A DNA stretch of 64,000 bases. It comes from an uncultured Nitrospirota bacterium. Lineage in GTDB: Bacteria > Nitrospinota > Nitrospinia > CAJXCL01. The translations under genes and the position numbers were made by a program. The notes below the pieces were generated by a model that was given only the letters and a program-made list of their open reading frames with translations, did no database searches and was not told the origin of the DNA. The stretch's first letter is position 1. The number at the start of each line of letters is the position of its first letter. The stretch spans positions 1-64,000 of the forward strand of contig CAJXCL010000007.1 in NCBI GenBank assembly GCA_913051775.1, given 5' to 3'. This document shows, in pieces, positions 53,013 to 64,000 of the stretch.

Positions 53013-53714
53013 CTATTTAGCAATTTTCAACGATTTCGTTTTTTTTATGCTCTTTTTATTAATATCCTTTACTTTTTTAAGTTCTTTAAGCTCTTTTTCA
53101 AGTTTAGGAATTTTTTCCAGCAAACATTTAATGGCTTGTGCGACGGGATCCGGCGACCTTTTTAAATCATCATCCATATTTTTAAGCGGATCACTATCTC
53201 CCCGATAAATCATTCTTCCGGGCACTCCGATAACAGTAGAATTCTTGGCGACATCCTCCAAGACGACTGAACCCGCGCCTATTTTACAATTAGCCCCCAC
53301 ATAGAGAGATCCTAAAATTTTAGCTCCTGCACCAACGACAACATTATGGTCCAGAGTCGGGTGGCGTTTTTCTTTTTTCAGGCTGAGTCCGCCTAAAGTA
53401 ACTCCTTGATAAATCGTGCAATTATCACCAATTTCTGTTGTCTCTCCTATGACAACTCCCATTCCGTGATCAATAAAGAACCCTTTTCCGATTTTTGCTC
53501 CCGGATGAATTTCAATGCCGGTAAACCATCGAGAGATATGAGATATAATTCTGCCGATCAGAAATAAGCGATTAAGCCAAGACCAGTGTGCTATTCTGTG
53601 TAAGATTATCGCATGAAAGCCGGGATAACAAAAAATCACTTCAAGAAAATTTCGAGAAGCCGGGTCCCTTGCCAAGGCTATTTGAATATCGTCTTTAATT
53701 GTTTTAAGCACCAT
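53013..53714 (-). CDS. cysE: Serine O-acetyltransferase
   Basis: [66 protein letters not shown]. Confidence 0.94.
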   Translation of the reverse strand: MVLKTIKDDIQIALARDPASRNFLEVIFCYPGFHAIILHRIAHWSWLNRLFLIGRIISHISRWFTGIEIHPGAKIGKGFFIDHGMGVVIGETTEIGDNCTIYQGVTLGGLSLKKEKRHPTLDHNVVVGAGAKILGSLYVGANCKIGAGSVVLEDVAKNSTVIGVPGRMIYRGDSDPLKNMDDDLKRSPDPVAQAIKCLLEKIPKLEKELKELKKVKDINKKSIKKTKSLKIAK

Positions 53715-53819
53715 AATTTAAACAATATATCAAATCCGACTAAAAACGTCAAGTATTGTAGGAACCCTGGAAAGCATTAAACACGTGCGGTGGTACCAGA
53801 AAAGTGTGGGTTGTCTATG

Positions 53820-54104
53820 GATTAACGCTACCGATACAGCCATCTTCAAATTCTCTCTTTTTGCAGTATTCTTAAGAGCCAGTTGTACCTAGAAAAACAC
53901 AGGTTTTTCTAATCCTTTTGCAATTTTTACGGCTCGACAGGGGGGATACGTCTATCTTTTTCAAGATCACATAAACTTTGAGGGGTTATTTCCAAAAGCT
54001 GTGCAAACTCTTTTTGTGTCATCTCTTCCCCTAACCTGAAATTTTCAAGAACATTGCCGAAAGTAAGAAGACCATCATTACTTTCCGAATCCTTTGTTCC
54101 ACAT
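53820..54104 (-). pseudogene. XRE-family helix-turn-helix regulator remnant
   Basis: LLTFGNVLENFRLGEEMTQKEFAQLLEITPQSLCDLEKDRRIPPVE then a frameshift to AVKIAKGLEKPVFF*VQLALKNTAKRENLKMAV. Confidence 0.72.
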
Positions 54105-54207
54105 TTTTTATTATTTATGTTTATGTACCTCCTCTATTTCAATATTATTTATCAGGATAGAAAATATTTTGTAGCACTGTTTGACACAAAACTAAGTTTG
54201 GGATGTA

Positions 54208-55215
54208 TTAAAGCAAGAGGTTTTTTACGGCTTTTTCATCTAAGGAGCAAGCTTCTTGCGGCGGAAGTTTGTAATCAGGGTATTTGCAAACTTCAACGAG
54301 TATTTTAGTTAACTTCGGGGCTTTACTGTAATGGGCAGTAATTGTGGAAATCGTTTCCATTGCCCCATTTTCAATTTTCCCTTTAGCCACAACTAAAGGT
54401 CCTTTATACTCGATTGATCTAAATACATGGTCTCCCGGTTGCACCAATTTCTCGAGTTTTTCATTTTCTTCCTTATTTCTTCCAACAATTATTTTACACC
54501 GATCATTAATTCGCAGGTGCCTCCCTACTCTTAATAATCTCGCGTCGTTTAAGCTGATAGGATTTTGGAATCGATAAAGGTCTTTCAATCTCTTTACAAA
54601 ATGATAGTCTGTAAGCAGGCACCCGCCTGATGCACAGGGATAATCGTAGATACCCTTTTCCTCTGCTAAAGCCATCTGGTGTTTTCTGGATCGACCTCTT
54701 ATTTTCAGCAGGCGGTTACGATTTATTATGCCGTTAATTTCAGGCAGGGTCGGCTTAAGAAATTGTGCTGAAAGAGGACGAACAATGAGCCCTTTTAGTC
54801 CGCTGTCTCTTTCTATAATACTCATGGTATCACGCCTTTGTGACATGGGTCTCTGCCCCAGAACCTCTCCGGTAAATATAAAAGAAGCATTTTCATCAAT
54901 CATAAATTGCTTGGCATCCTTAAACATCATAATCCTGCAATCTATACATGGATTCATGTTGCTCCCATAACCGTATTTAGGGCTTTTCACCATTTCAAGG
55001 TATTTCTCCCCTAAAAATAGCGTTTTTGATTTAATTCCGAACTGTTTTGATGCTTTTAACGCTTCACTTTTACACCCTGCTCCTTTTCTGGTACATGTGC
55101 AAAAGGGGCTGAGGAAGTTAAGAGCAATGACCTCAATACCTATATCCAACATAATCCTGACAGCCAGACTGCTGTCTAGTCCACCTGATAATAGTCCAAT
55201 AGCTTTTTTGTTCAT
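54208..55215 (-). CDS. PP-loop sulfurtransferase-like protein (MnmA/ThiI-like, RNA-binding C-term)
   Basis: AIGLLSGGLDSSLAVRIM PP-loop; FCTCTRKGAGC and MNPCIDCRIMMF cysteine motifs; GEVLGQRPMSQ. Confidence 0.82.
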   Translation of the reverse strand: MNKKAIGLLSGGLDSSLAVRIMLDIGIEVIALNFLSPFCTCTRKGAGCKSEALKASKQFGIKSKTLFLGEKYLEMVKSPKYGYGSNMNPCIDCRIMMFKDAKQFMIDENASFIFTGEVLGQRPMSQRRDTMSIIERDSGLKGLIVRPLSAQFLKPTLPEINGIINRNRLLKIRGRSRKHQMALAEEKGIYDYPCASGGCLLTDYHFVKRLKDLYRFQNPISLNDARLLRVGRHLRINDRCKIIVGRNKEENEKLEKLVQPGDHVFRSIEYKGPLVVAKGKIENGAMETISTITAHYSKAPKLTKILVEVCKYPDYKLPPQEACSLDEKAVKNLLL

Positions 55216-55442
55216 TGTAAATTTAGTTTAGGGACAGAGAAAATCCTTTTCAACAAAATTTTACCCCCGATGATTTATAATTTATAAAATAGCGTTATTT
55301 CTCTATAAGTCAAGTAATTCGGGGACAATTTTTAGCTAAATATTTGGGTTTTTGGCACAAATTTACTTTTTCTATCCAAAACTAAAAAAGTATTAAGCTT
55401 TTTGGGCGTTTTGACGGAAGGTTTTATTGTTAAATTTTGAAA

Positions 55443-55500
55443 ATACTTTTTAACCCTCCTCAATCTCTTCCATGAGAAAGCATGGAGGGATAAAAAGTAT
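55443..55500. repeat. Near-perfect 17-bp inverted repeat upstream of the 120-aa ORF
   Basis: ATACTTTTTAACCCTCC (55443-55459) / GGAGGGATAAAAAGTAT (55484-55500), 16 of 17 pairs. Confidence 0.8.
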
Positions 55501-55644
55501 AATATTTCTTTATATTTATTCCGAATAAAAAGGAGGTGCGTTCAGGGGTCAATGCGCTTCATTAAAAGAAAAACGACGGCAGAGAAGGGTTGACTCGACC
55601 ATACTTTATTAAATAACTTCAACATAAATGCATGAAGGTATTTT

Positions 55645-56007
55645 ATGTTCATTGGTTTTCAGGACATTGCCATTAATTCCCGGGTAAACGAGGGTCTTGT
55701 TAACAAGCTTCAATTCAAAATGAAAGACACGCTGGTTGAAGCCGGTAGACAAACAATCTATGCACAAAGACCTGACGTGGGAAGTCATCTAAAAAATGGC
55801 GCTCCAAGAACGGGCTTCAGTGTTGAATCCGGAGGCTTCGCTTATACTAAATTTGTCTTAATAAAAGCGAAAGAGACTTTTGAAGGAAAATCTTTTTCAA
55901 ACTCAGATCTAATAAAAGGAAATGAACCCATAGAACGAACTGTCAACATTCAGCCTTTTTCAGAAAGTAAGATTGCAACACTTTACGCGGAATCCGCTCC
56001 TAAATAA
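55645..56007 (+). CDS. Hypothetical protein, 120 aa
   Basis: ORF with GAAGGTA upstream, followed 23 nt later by an intrinsic terminator; no family recognised. Confidence 0.55.
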   Translation: MFIGFQDIAINSRVNEGLVNKLQFKMKDTLVEAGRQTIYAQRPDVGSHLKNGAPRTGFSVESGGFAYTKFVLIKAKETFEGKSFSNSDLIKGNEPIERTVNIQPFSESKIATLYAESAPK

Positions 56008-56030
56008 GGTCAAAGTTTTTTAAATTAAAA

Positions 56031-56061
56031 GGTAGGGTATATAAATACCCTGCCTTTTTTT
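56031..56061 (+). terminator. Rho-independent terminator
   Basis: GGTAGGGTAT-ATAA-ATACCCTGCC followed by T7. Confidence 0.85.
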
Positions 56062-56222
56062 GTACCGATTCCAGTTTTTTTATGCCTTACAGACGTGGTT
56101 AATAATGATTTTGCAATATATAGGGATAAAAAAATAAAGGCTGGACAAATGTTGAAAAACATTGACAAACAATACCGTTAATGATACCAAACCATTAGCA
56201 ATAAATTTCTCCTCATTAAGAA

Positions 56223-56654
56223 ATGACTGGTTTTTTTAAATCAAACCTTCCTGATAGCAGACAATTAAAACGCCTCAAAGCATCAATAAAGGCAAAATTT
56301 AAAATGATCAGCGGCGAGAACCCTTAGAAACATCGAATGAATCAACGGGCAGTGTAAATAATATCTCCCTCTATGGGTTATGCCTGGGTTTGGAAGCAGG
56401 ATTAGTACAAATCGGGCGTTTCCATATTTCTCATGATAGCTCTATGATGAAAAAAAACCGGATTGAAATAAAATTACAACTCCCGCAAGAAGAAGAAAGT
56501 AAGTCTTCTGACGCTATAAATGTTTTTGGGCGAAGTCAGCTGGTACAATAAAACTGATTTCAATCCTCAATATCCTTATCATATTGGTGTACAAATCTTA
56601 GAAATATCTAAAGAGGATAAGTCAAAATTAGAAACATTAATTAATAATAACTGA
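56223..56654 (+). pseudogene. PilZ-like domain protein with two compensating frameshifts
   Basis: SRQLKRLKASIKAKFKMISGEN / LETSNESTGSVNNISLYGLCLGLEAGLV...IEIKLQLPQEEESKSSDAINVFG / GEVSWYNKTDFNPQYPYHIGVQILEISKEDKSKLETLINNN* across two frames. Confidence 0.7.
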
Positions 56655-56658
56655 CCTA

Positions 56659-57303
56659 ATGCATTTAATTAAACTAAAGAGACTTCAACGGGGCTTTTTT
56701 ATTGTCTTCGAGGGACTGGATGGTTCAGGCAAAACTACCCAGGCCTTTTTACTGAAAGAGTTTTTAGTTAAAAAAGGATACGATGCTATTTTGCTGCGCG
56801 AACCAACGGAAGGCCCTTGGGGGGGGGAAATTAAAGAGCTTCTCTCCAATGGAAGGAAGGAAATTTCTCCGCAGGAGGAATTAAATCTATTTATAGAAGA
56901 CAGGAAAGACAATATTAACAAAAACGTACTTCCTGCTATGAGAGATAACAAAGTTATTATTCAGGACAGGTATTACTTCTCTACAATAGCATATCAAGGG
57001 GCTCTGGGAGTAGAACCTCAACAAATCAGGGCGATGAATGAGGCTTTTGCATTAAAGCCCGACCTTGTTTTTTATCTCGAAATTAGACCGGAATTGGGCT
57101 TAAAGCGGATAGAAGCCGGACGCAAAGGGAAAAGAGATGCTTTTGAAAAAGAGCATTATTTGTCAAAGGTTAAAGAAATTTTCGACTCTTGTAACGATCC
57201 TTTTATTAAGAAAATCAACGGCTCACGTTCGTTAGACTCTATCCAAAAAAATATTAATGAAATTACCATCGAAAAGTTATCTCTTCTCACTGCCAATATT
57301 TAG
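56659..57303 (+). CDS. tmk: Thymidylate kinase
   Basis: FIVFEGLDGSGKTTQAFLLKEFL, LREPTEGPWG, QDRYYFSTIAYQG. Confidence 0.93.
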   Translation: MHLIKLKRLQRGFFIVFEGLDGSGKTTQAFLLKEFLVKKGYDAILLREPTEGPWGGEIKELLSNGRKEISPQEELNLFIEDRKDNINKNVLPAMRDNKVIIQDRYYFSTIAYQGALGVEPQQIRAMNEAFALKPDLVFYLEIRPELGLKRIEAGRKGKRDAFEKEHYLSKVKEIFDSCNDPFIKKINGSRSLDSIQKNINEITIEKLSLLTANI

Positions 57304-57364
57304 CTCTTAAAATTTAAGGAAGAAAATAGCCCATTTTAAAAACATTTTTTCCTAAAAAGATATA

Positions 57365-57934
57365 ATGCAGCATGAATTTATCATTGCAATTACAGGCGCA
57401 AGCGGGGCAATTTATTCTAAAAAGTTGTTTGACTCGTTAATCGACAGCAAGACCCGCATTCATCTTATATTTTCTAAAAATGGCAAGAAAATTCTAAAAA
57501 ATGAGCTGAACCTGTCTTGTTCCTATTTTGAAAAAGAGGGAGTTTCTATTTATGACAATTCTCAATTGAACAGCAAAATTTCCTCTGGTTCTTTTCGCCA
57601 CAATGGTATGATTATTATTCCCGCTTCAATGGGGTGTATTGGGAGAATCGCTTCCGGTGTCTCGGAAGATCTCATTACCCGGTCTGCTGATGTTGCTTTA
57701 AAAGAAGGTTTTTCCCTCATCTGTGTTCCCCGCGAAACTCCATATAATACTATCCACCTTAAAAACATGCTAGCGCTATCGCAGGCCGGTGCTGTTATTT
57801 TGCCTGCTTCTCCTGGTTTTTATCATAAACCCAAGAATCTTGATGACATATCTGATTTTATAGTTGACAGGGTTCTCGTACATCTCAACATAAAACAAAG
57901 AATCCTTCCAACATGGGAGCCAAACAGCTGTTAA
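57365..57934 (+). CDS. ubiX: UbiX-family flavin prenyltransferase
   Basis: IAITGASGAIYSKKLFD, IIPASMGCIGRIASGVSEDLITRSADVALKE, RETPYNTIHLKNML. Confidence 0.93.
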   Translation: MQHEFIIAITGASGAIYSKKLFDSLIDSKTRIHLIFSKNGKKILKNELNLSCSYFEKEGVSIYDNSQLNSKISSGSFRHNGMIIIPASMGCIGRIASGVSEDLITRSADVALKEGFSLICVPRETPYNTIHLKNMLALSQAGAVILPASPGFYHKPKNLDDISDFIVDRVLVHLNIKQRILPTWEPNSC

Positions 57935-58090
57935 ATATAGGTTTTCTGCTCGCTTGTCTGCCAATTGACATTGAGACTTTTTCCATTAAGATATTTTAAA
58001 AACCTTTTATATTTCCTCTTGCATTTTTATTTTCAGTTCGCTTATACTTGACTTCTTCTTTTTTTTTTACCTCGCTTAAGTTTCATATTT

Positions 58091-59443
58091 ATGGAAAATC
58101 TTTGGAACAATTGTTTAAAAGAAATCAAAAAAAACCTTCCCCCACAGGTTTATGAAACATGGTTTTTACCTATCTCAATCATTTCATTTTCTAAAGAGAA
58201 AGCCACAATTGAAGTTCCCAGTAAATTTCATAAAGAATGGTTAACTTCCAAATATCAACCTCTTTTAGAAGAAACTCTTTGCAAAATATGTGGAAGCAAT
58301 ATTTCTATTGACCTAACGATTTCAAATTTAGAAAAAAGTCCACCAAAAGAAAAAAAGAAAACAAAAGATATTTTTCCTCTTGTTGTAAAAGTTGAAGAGG
58401 AGATTAGCAAAACAAACTTTAACAGGTACGGTTTAAATAAAATGTATATTTTTGATAGTTTTATTACCGGTACCTCTAACCAGTTTGCTCAAGCGGCGGC
58501 ATATGCGGTAGCCGAAGCACCGTCAAAAGCTTATAATCCTCTCTTTTTATACGGTGGAGTAGGTCTTGGAAAGACTCATCTCCTCCATGCAATTGGACAC
58601 CATATTTTAAAAAAAGATAAGAGAAAGAAAATTTGTTATCTCTCCTCCGAACGATTTCTTACAAATCTTATTTCTGCAATAAAACAACAAAATACAGAGG
58701 GGTTTAGAAAACTTTACAGAAATGTAGATATATTATTAATGGATGATATCCAGTTTCTCGGGGGAAAAGAGAAATCACAGGAAGAGTTCTTTCATACATT
58801 TAATACCTTGTTTGAAACCGAGAAACAGATTGTTATTGCAAGCGATCGTTTTCCTAAATTTATTCCCAAGCTGGAGGAAAGACTGGTCTCCCGTTTCCAG
58901 TGGGGTCTCATTGCCGATATAAAACCTCCGGAATACGAAACAAAAATAGCCATTTTGAAGAAGAAAGCGGATACATTTAACTTTAACCTGACCGATGACG
59001 TTGCCGGATATATAGCAAAAAAGATTTTCACAAGTGTCAGAGAACTGGAAGGGGCGCTTATAAGAATTATTGCATACAGCAGTTTGACTAATAGATCAAT
59101 TAATCTTGATATGGCCGAAGAAGTATTGAAAGACCTTTTTTATGAAAGGGAAAAAGTTATCACTCTAAAATTAATCCAGAAAGAAGTTTCAAGTTTTTTT
59201 AATTTAAAAATATCGGACTTAAAGTCAAAAAATAGAAATAGGGCTATTGTTTTAGCCAGGCATTTAGCAATGTTTTTATGCAGGGAATTAACAAATGCCT
59301 CTTTGCCTGATATAGGAAAAAATTTTGGGGGAAAGGATCATACCTCTGTTATTCATGCCTGTAGAAAAATTAATTCACAGTTAAAATCCAATCCTGATAT
59401 AGCGCATAATATTAAACAGTTAAAGGACATCATCTCCAAGTAA
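58091..59443 (+). CDS. dnaA: Chromosomal replication initiator DnaA
   Basis: LFLYGGVGLGKTHLLHAIGH, DDIQFLGGKEKSQEEFFHTFN, C-term GGKDHTSVIHACRKI. Confidence 0.97.
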   Translation: MENLWNNCLKEIKKNLPPQVYETWFLPISIISFSKEKATIEVPSKFHKEWLTSKYQPLLEETLCKICGSNISIDLTISNLEKSPPKEKKKTKDIFPLVVKVEEEISKTNFNRYGLNKMYIFDSFITGTSNQFAQAAAYAVAEAPSKAYNPLFLYGGVGLGKTHLLHAIGHHILKKDKRKKICYLSSERFLTNLISAIKQQNTEGFRKLYRNVDILLMDDIQFLGGKEKSQEEFFHTFNTLFETEKQIVIASDRFPKFIPKLEERLVSRFQWGLIADIKPPEYETKIAILKKKADTFNFNLTDDVAGYIAKKIFTSVRELEGALIRIIAYSSLTNRSINLDMAEEVLKDLFYEREKVITLKLIQKEVSSFFNLKISDLKSKNRNRAIVLARHLAMFLCRELTNASLPDIGKNFGGKDHTSVIHACRKINSQLKSNPDIAHNIKQLKDIISK

Positions 59444-59677
59444 AACCACTGAATAAACTGTGAAATAAAAGTTAGTAATGATTTTCCTCTTTTTGTGTGT
59501 TAATATCAAAGAATAAATATCAACAGCTTTATTTCCACTAAATTATTCTTTTAATTAGGGTTACTCGTAAATTCACATATTCACCTCGTCTACAACAACA
59601 ACTAATTTTATATATAAATTATTAATAGATAAATAACTAAGAAAAAGAAAAAATTAGTAACTTATTTTTAAACATAA

Positions 59678-62257
<2,580 letters not shown>

Positions 62258-62367
62258 CCGGGTTTCTATTGCCTGCCTGTTTTATTATTATTGCAAATTT
62301 GCAATCCGCATCTTTCCGCAACTTTGTCGAAAAAAAGTATATTCCTGTTATTTGTGAGAGGAGTTAA

Positions 62368-64000
62368 ATGGAGCCCATTAGAGAAACAATTGAATCGGTA
62401 AACATTGAAGACGAAATGCAAAAATCCTATATAGATTACGCAATGAGCGTAATTATAGGAAGAGCGCTTCCGGATGTTCGAGATGGTTTAAAACCTGTTC
62501 ATCGGAGGATACTATTTGCCATGAACGAACTAAGCAATTACTGGAATAAACCATATAAAAAATCTGCAAGAGTTGTCGGGGATGTGATTGGTAAATACCA
62601 TCCCCATGGAGACACAGCTGTATATGACACAATTGTTAGAATGGCGCAGGGTTTTTCTCTCAGGTACCCTCTTGTAGACGGTCAGGGGAATTTCGGCTCT
62701 ATTGACGGTGATTCTCCGGCGGCAATGAGGTATACCGAAATTAAAATGGAGAGGATATCCGCAGAAATGCTGAATGATATAGAGAAAGAAACCGTGGAGT
62801 TTGGGCCAAACTACGATGATTCTCTTAAAGAGCCTTTATTACTGCCAGCCAAAATCCCCAACCTGTTAATTAATGGTTCATCAGGAATTGCGGTTGGGAT
62901 GGCTACTAATATTCCTCCTCATAATTTGAATGAAATAATCACTGGAATTATTGCTCTTATTGACAATCCGGAAATTACCATCAAGGGGTTAATGAAATTT
63001 GTGAAAGGGCCGGATTTTCCAACCGCTGGATTTATTTACGGAAAAGAAGGAATCAAATCCGCGTATGAAACAGGACGCGGAAGAATTCAAATGAGAGCAA
63101 AAGCAATTATTGAAAAAAACCCGAAAAACGACAGAGATAGCATAATAGTAAATGAATTGCCCTACCAGGTTAATAAAGCGAAACTCGTCGGGAAAATAGC
63201 AGAATTAGTAAGAGATAAAAAAATTGAAGGCATTTCCGATTTAAGAGACGAGTCTGACAGAGATGGGATTCGTGTAGTAATAGAATTAAAAAAAGAAGCC
63301 ATAACCCAAGTGATATTGAATAAATTATACAAGCACACCCAGATGCAGGAAACCTTCGGGGTTATTATGCTGGCACTGGACAGATATCAGCCCAAAGTTA
63401 TGGATCTCAAAACTCTGCTGGGTAAGTTCGTTCAGTTCAGAATAGAGATAGTTACTAGACGCACCGAATTTGACCTGAAAAAAGCAAAAGAAAAAGCTCA
63501 TATACTGCGGGGATTAAAAATAGCGCTTAATTCTCTGGATGAAGTTATTAAATTAATTAAAAAAGCAGCAACACCCAAGGAAGCTCAGGAGAAGATGATC
63601 GCAAAGTTTAAACTGGATGAAATCCAGGCAAAAGCCATTTTGGATATGAAACTGCAACGCCTGACCGGATTGGAAAGACAGAAAATATTAGACGAATTAA
63701 AAGAACTGGAAGATAGGATCCAGTGGCTAACTTTTGTATTAGGCAGTGAGCAAGAGATCTTTAAAATTATTAAAGATGAACTCAGGGAAATCCAGGATAA
63801 ATATGGCGACGAAAGAAGATCAGAAATCATTGAAGTAACTCAAGATATCAGCATAGAAGATATGATTGTTGAAGAAGATATGGTCGTGACAATATCCAAT
63901 ACAGGATATATTAAGCGAAATCCTGTTAGCCTGTATCGAGCCCAGCGAAGAGGTGGAAGGGGAATAAAAGGTATGTCCGTGAAGGAGGAAGACTATATAA
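62368..64000 (+). CDS. gyrA: DNA gyrase subunit A, 3' truncated by window edge
   Basis: Not in the ORF track (no stop); [49 protein letters not shown], ends [17 protein letters not shown]. Confidence 0.97.
   Translation, partial: MEPIRETIESVNIEDEMQKSYIDYAMSVIIGRALPDVRDGLKPVHRRILFAMNELSNYWNKPYKKSARVVGDVIGKYHPHGDTAVYDTIVRMAQGFSLRYPLVDGQGNFGSIDGDSPAAMRYTEIKMERISAEMLNDIEKETVEFGPNYDDSLKEPLLLPAKIPNLLINGSSGIAVGMATNIPPHNLNEIITGIIALIDNPEITIKGLMKFVKGPDFPTAGFIYGKEGIKSAYETGRGRIQMRAKAIIEKNPKNDRDSIIVNELPYQVNKAKLVGKIAELVRDKKIEGISDLRDESDRDGIRVVIELKKEAITQVILNKLYKHTQMQETFGVIMLALDRYQPKVMDLKTLLGKFVQFRIEIVTRRTEFDLKKAKEKAHILRGLKIALNSLDEVIKLIKKAATPKEAQEKMIAKFKLDEIQAKAILDMKLQRLTGLERQKILDELKELEDRIQWLTFVLGSEQEIFKIIKDELREIQDKYGDERRSEIIEVTQDISIEDMIVEEDMVVTISNTGYIKRNPVSLYRAQRRGGRGIKGMSVKEEDYI

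Overview
AT-rich 64 kb window from a Gram-negative-type bacterial chromosome (LptE, KdsA, futalosine-route MqnE), probably an uncultured lineage. It is mostly housekeeping genes: rnr-smpB-mqnE-greA, smc-lptE-holA, rpsT, kdsA, pyrK-pyrD-carA-carB, a short metH, accB-accC, coaBC-gmk, ugd, dppBC-like permeases, nfo, dcd, mnmA, polA, rnpB, glnD, a cysE/cysteine desulfurase/PP-loop sulfurtransferase cluster, tmk, ubiX and dnaA-gyrB-gyrA (gyrA runs off the right edge). I see no CRISPR array, prophage, complete IS element, rRNA or tRNA, and no convincing new multi-gene system. The unusual content is: (i) a dense population of short interspersed palindromic or degenerate repeats in nearly every intergenic gap, one of which appears to lie in-frame inside polA; (ii) recurrent single-base indels, mostly at short homopolymers, splitting recognisable genes (holA, PilZ, LMW-PTP, XRE, TPR); (iii) RNase P RNA whose P1 helix overlaps the end of a zinc-ribbon CDS; (iv) small or orphan ORFs outside or barely inside the ORF track, including a 52-aa ORF behind a GGDEF response regulator and a 120-aa ORF with its own terminator and an upstream 17-bp inverted repeat.
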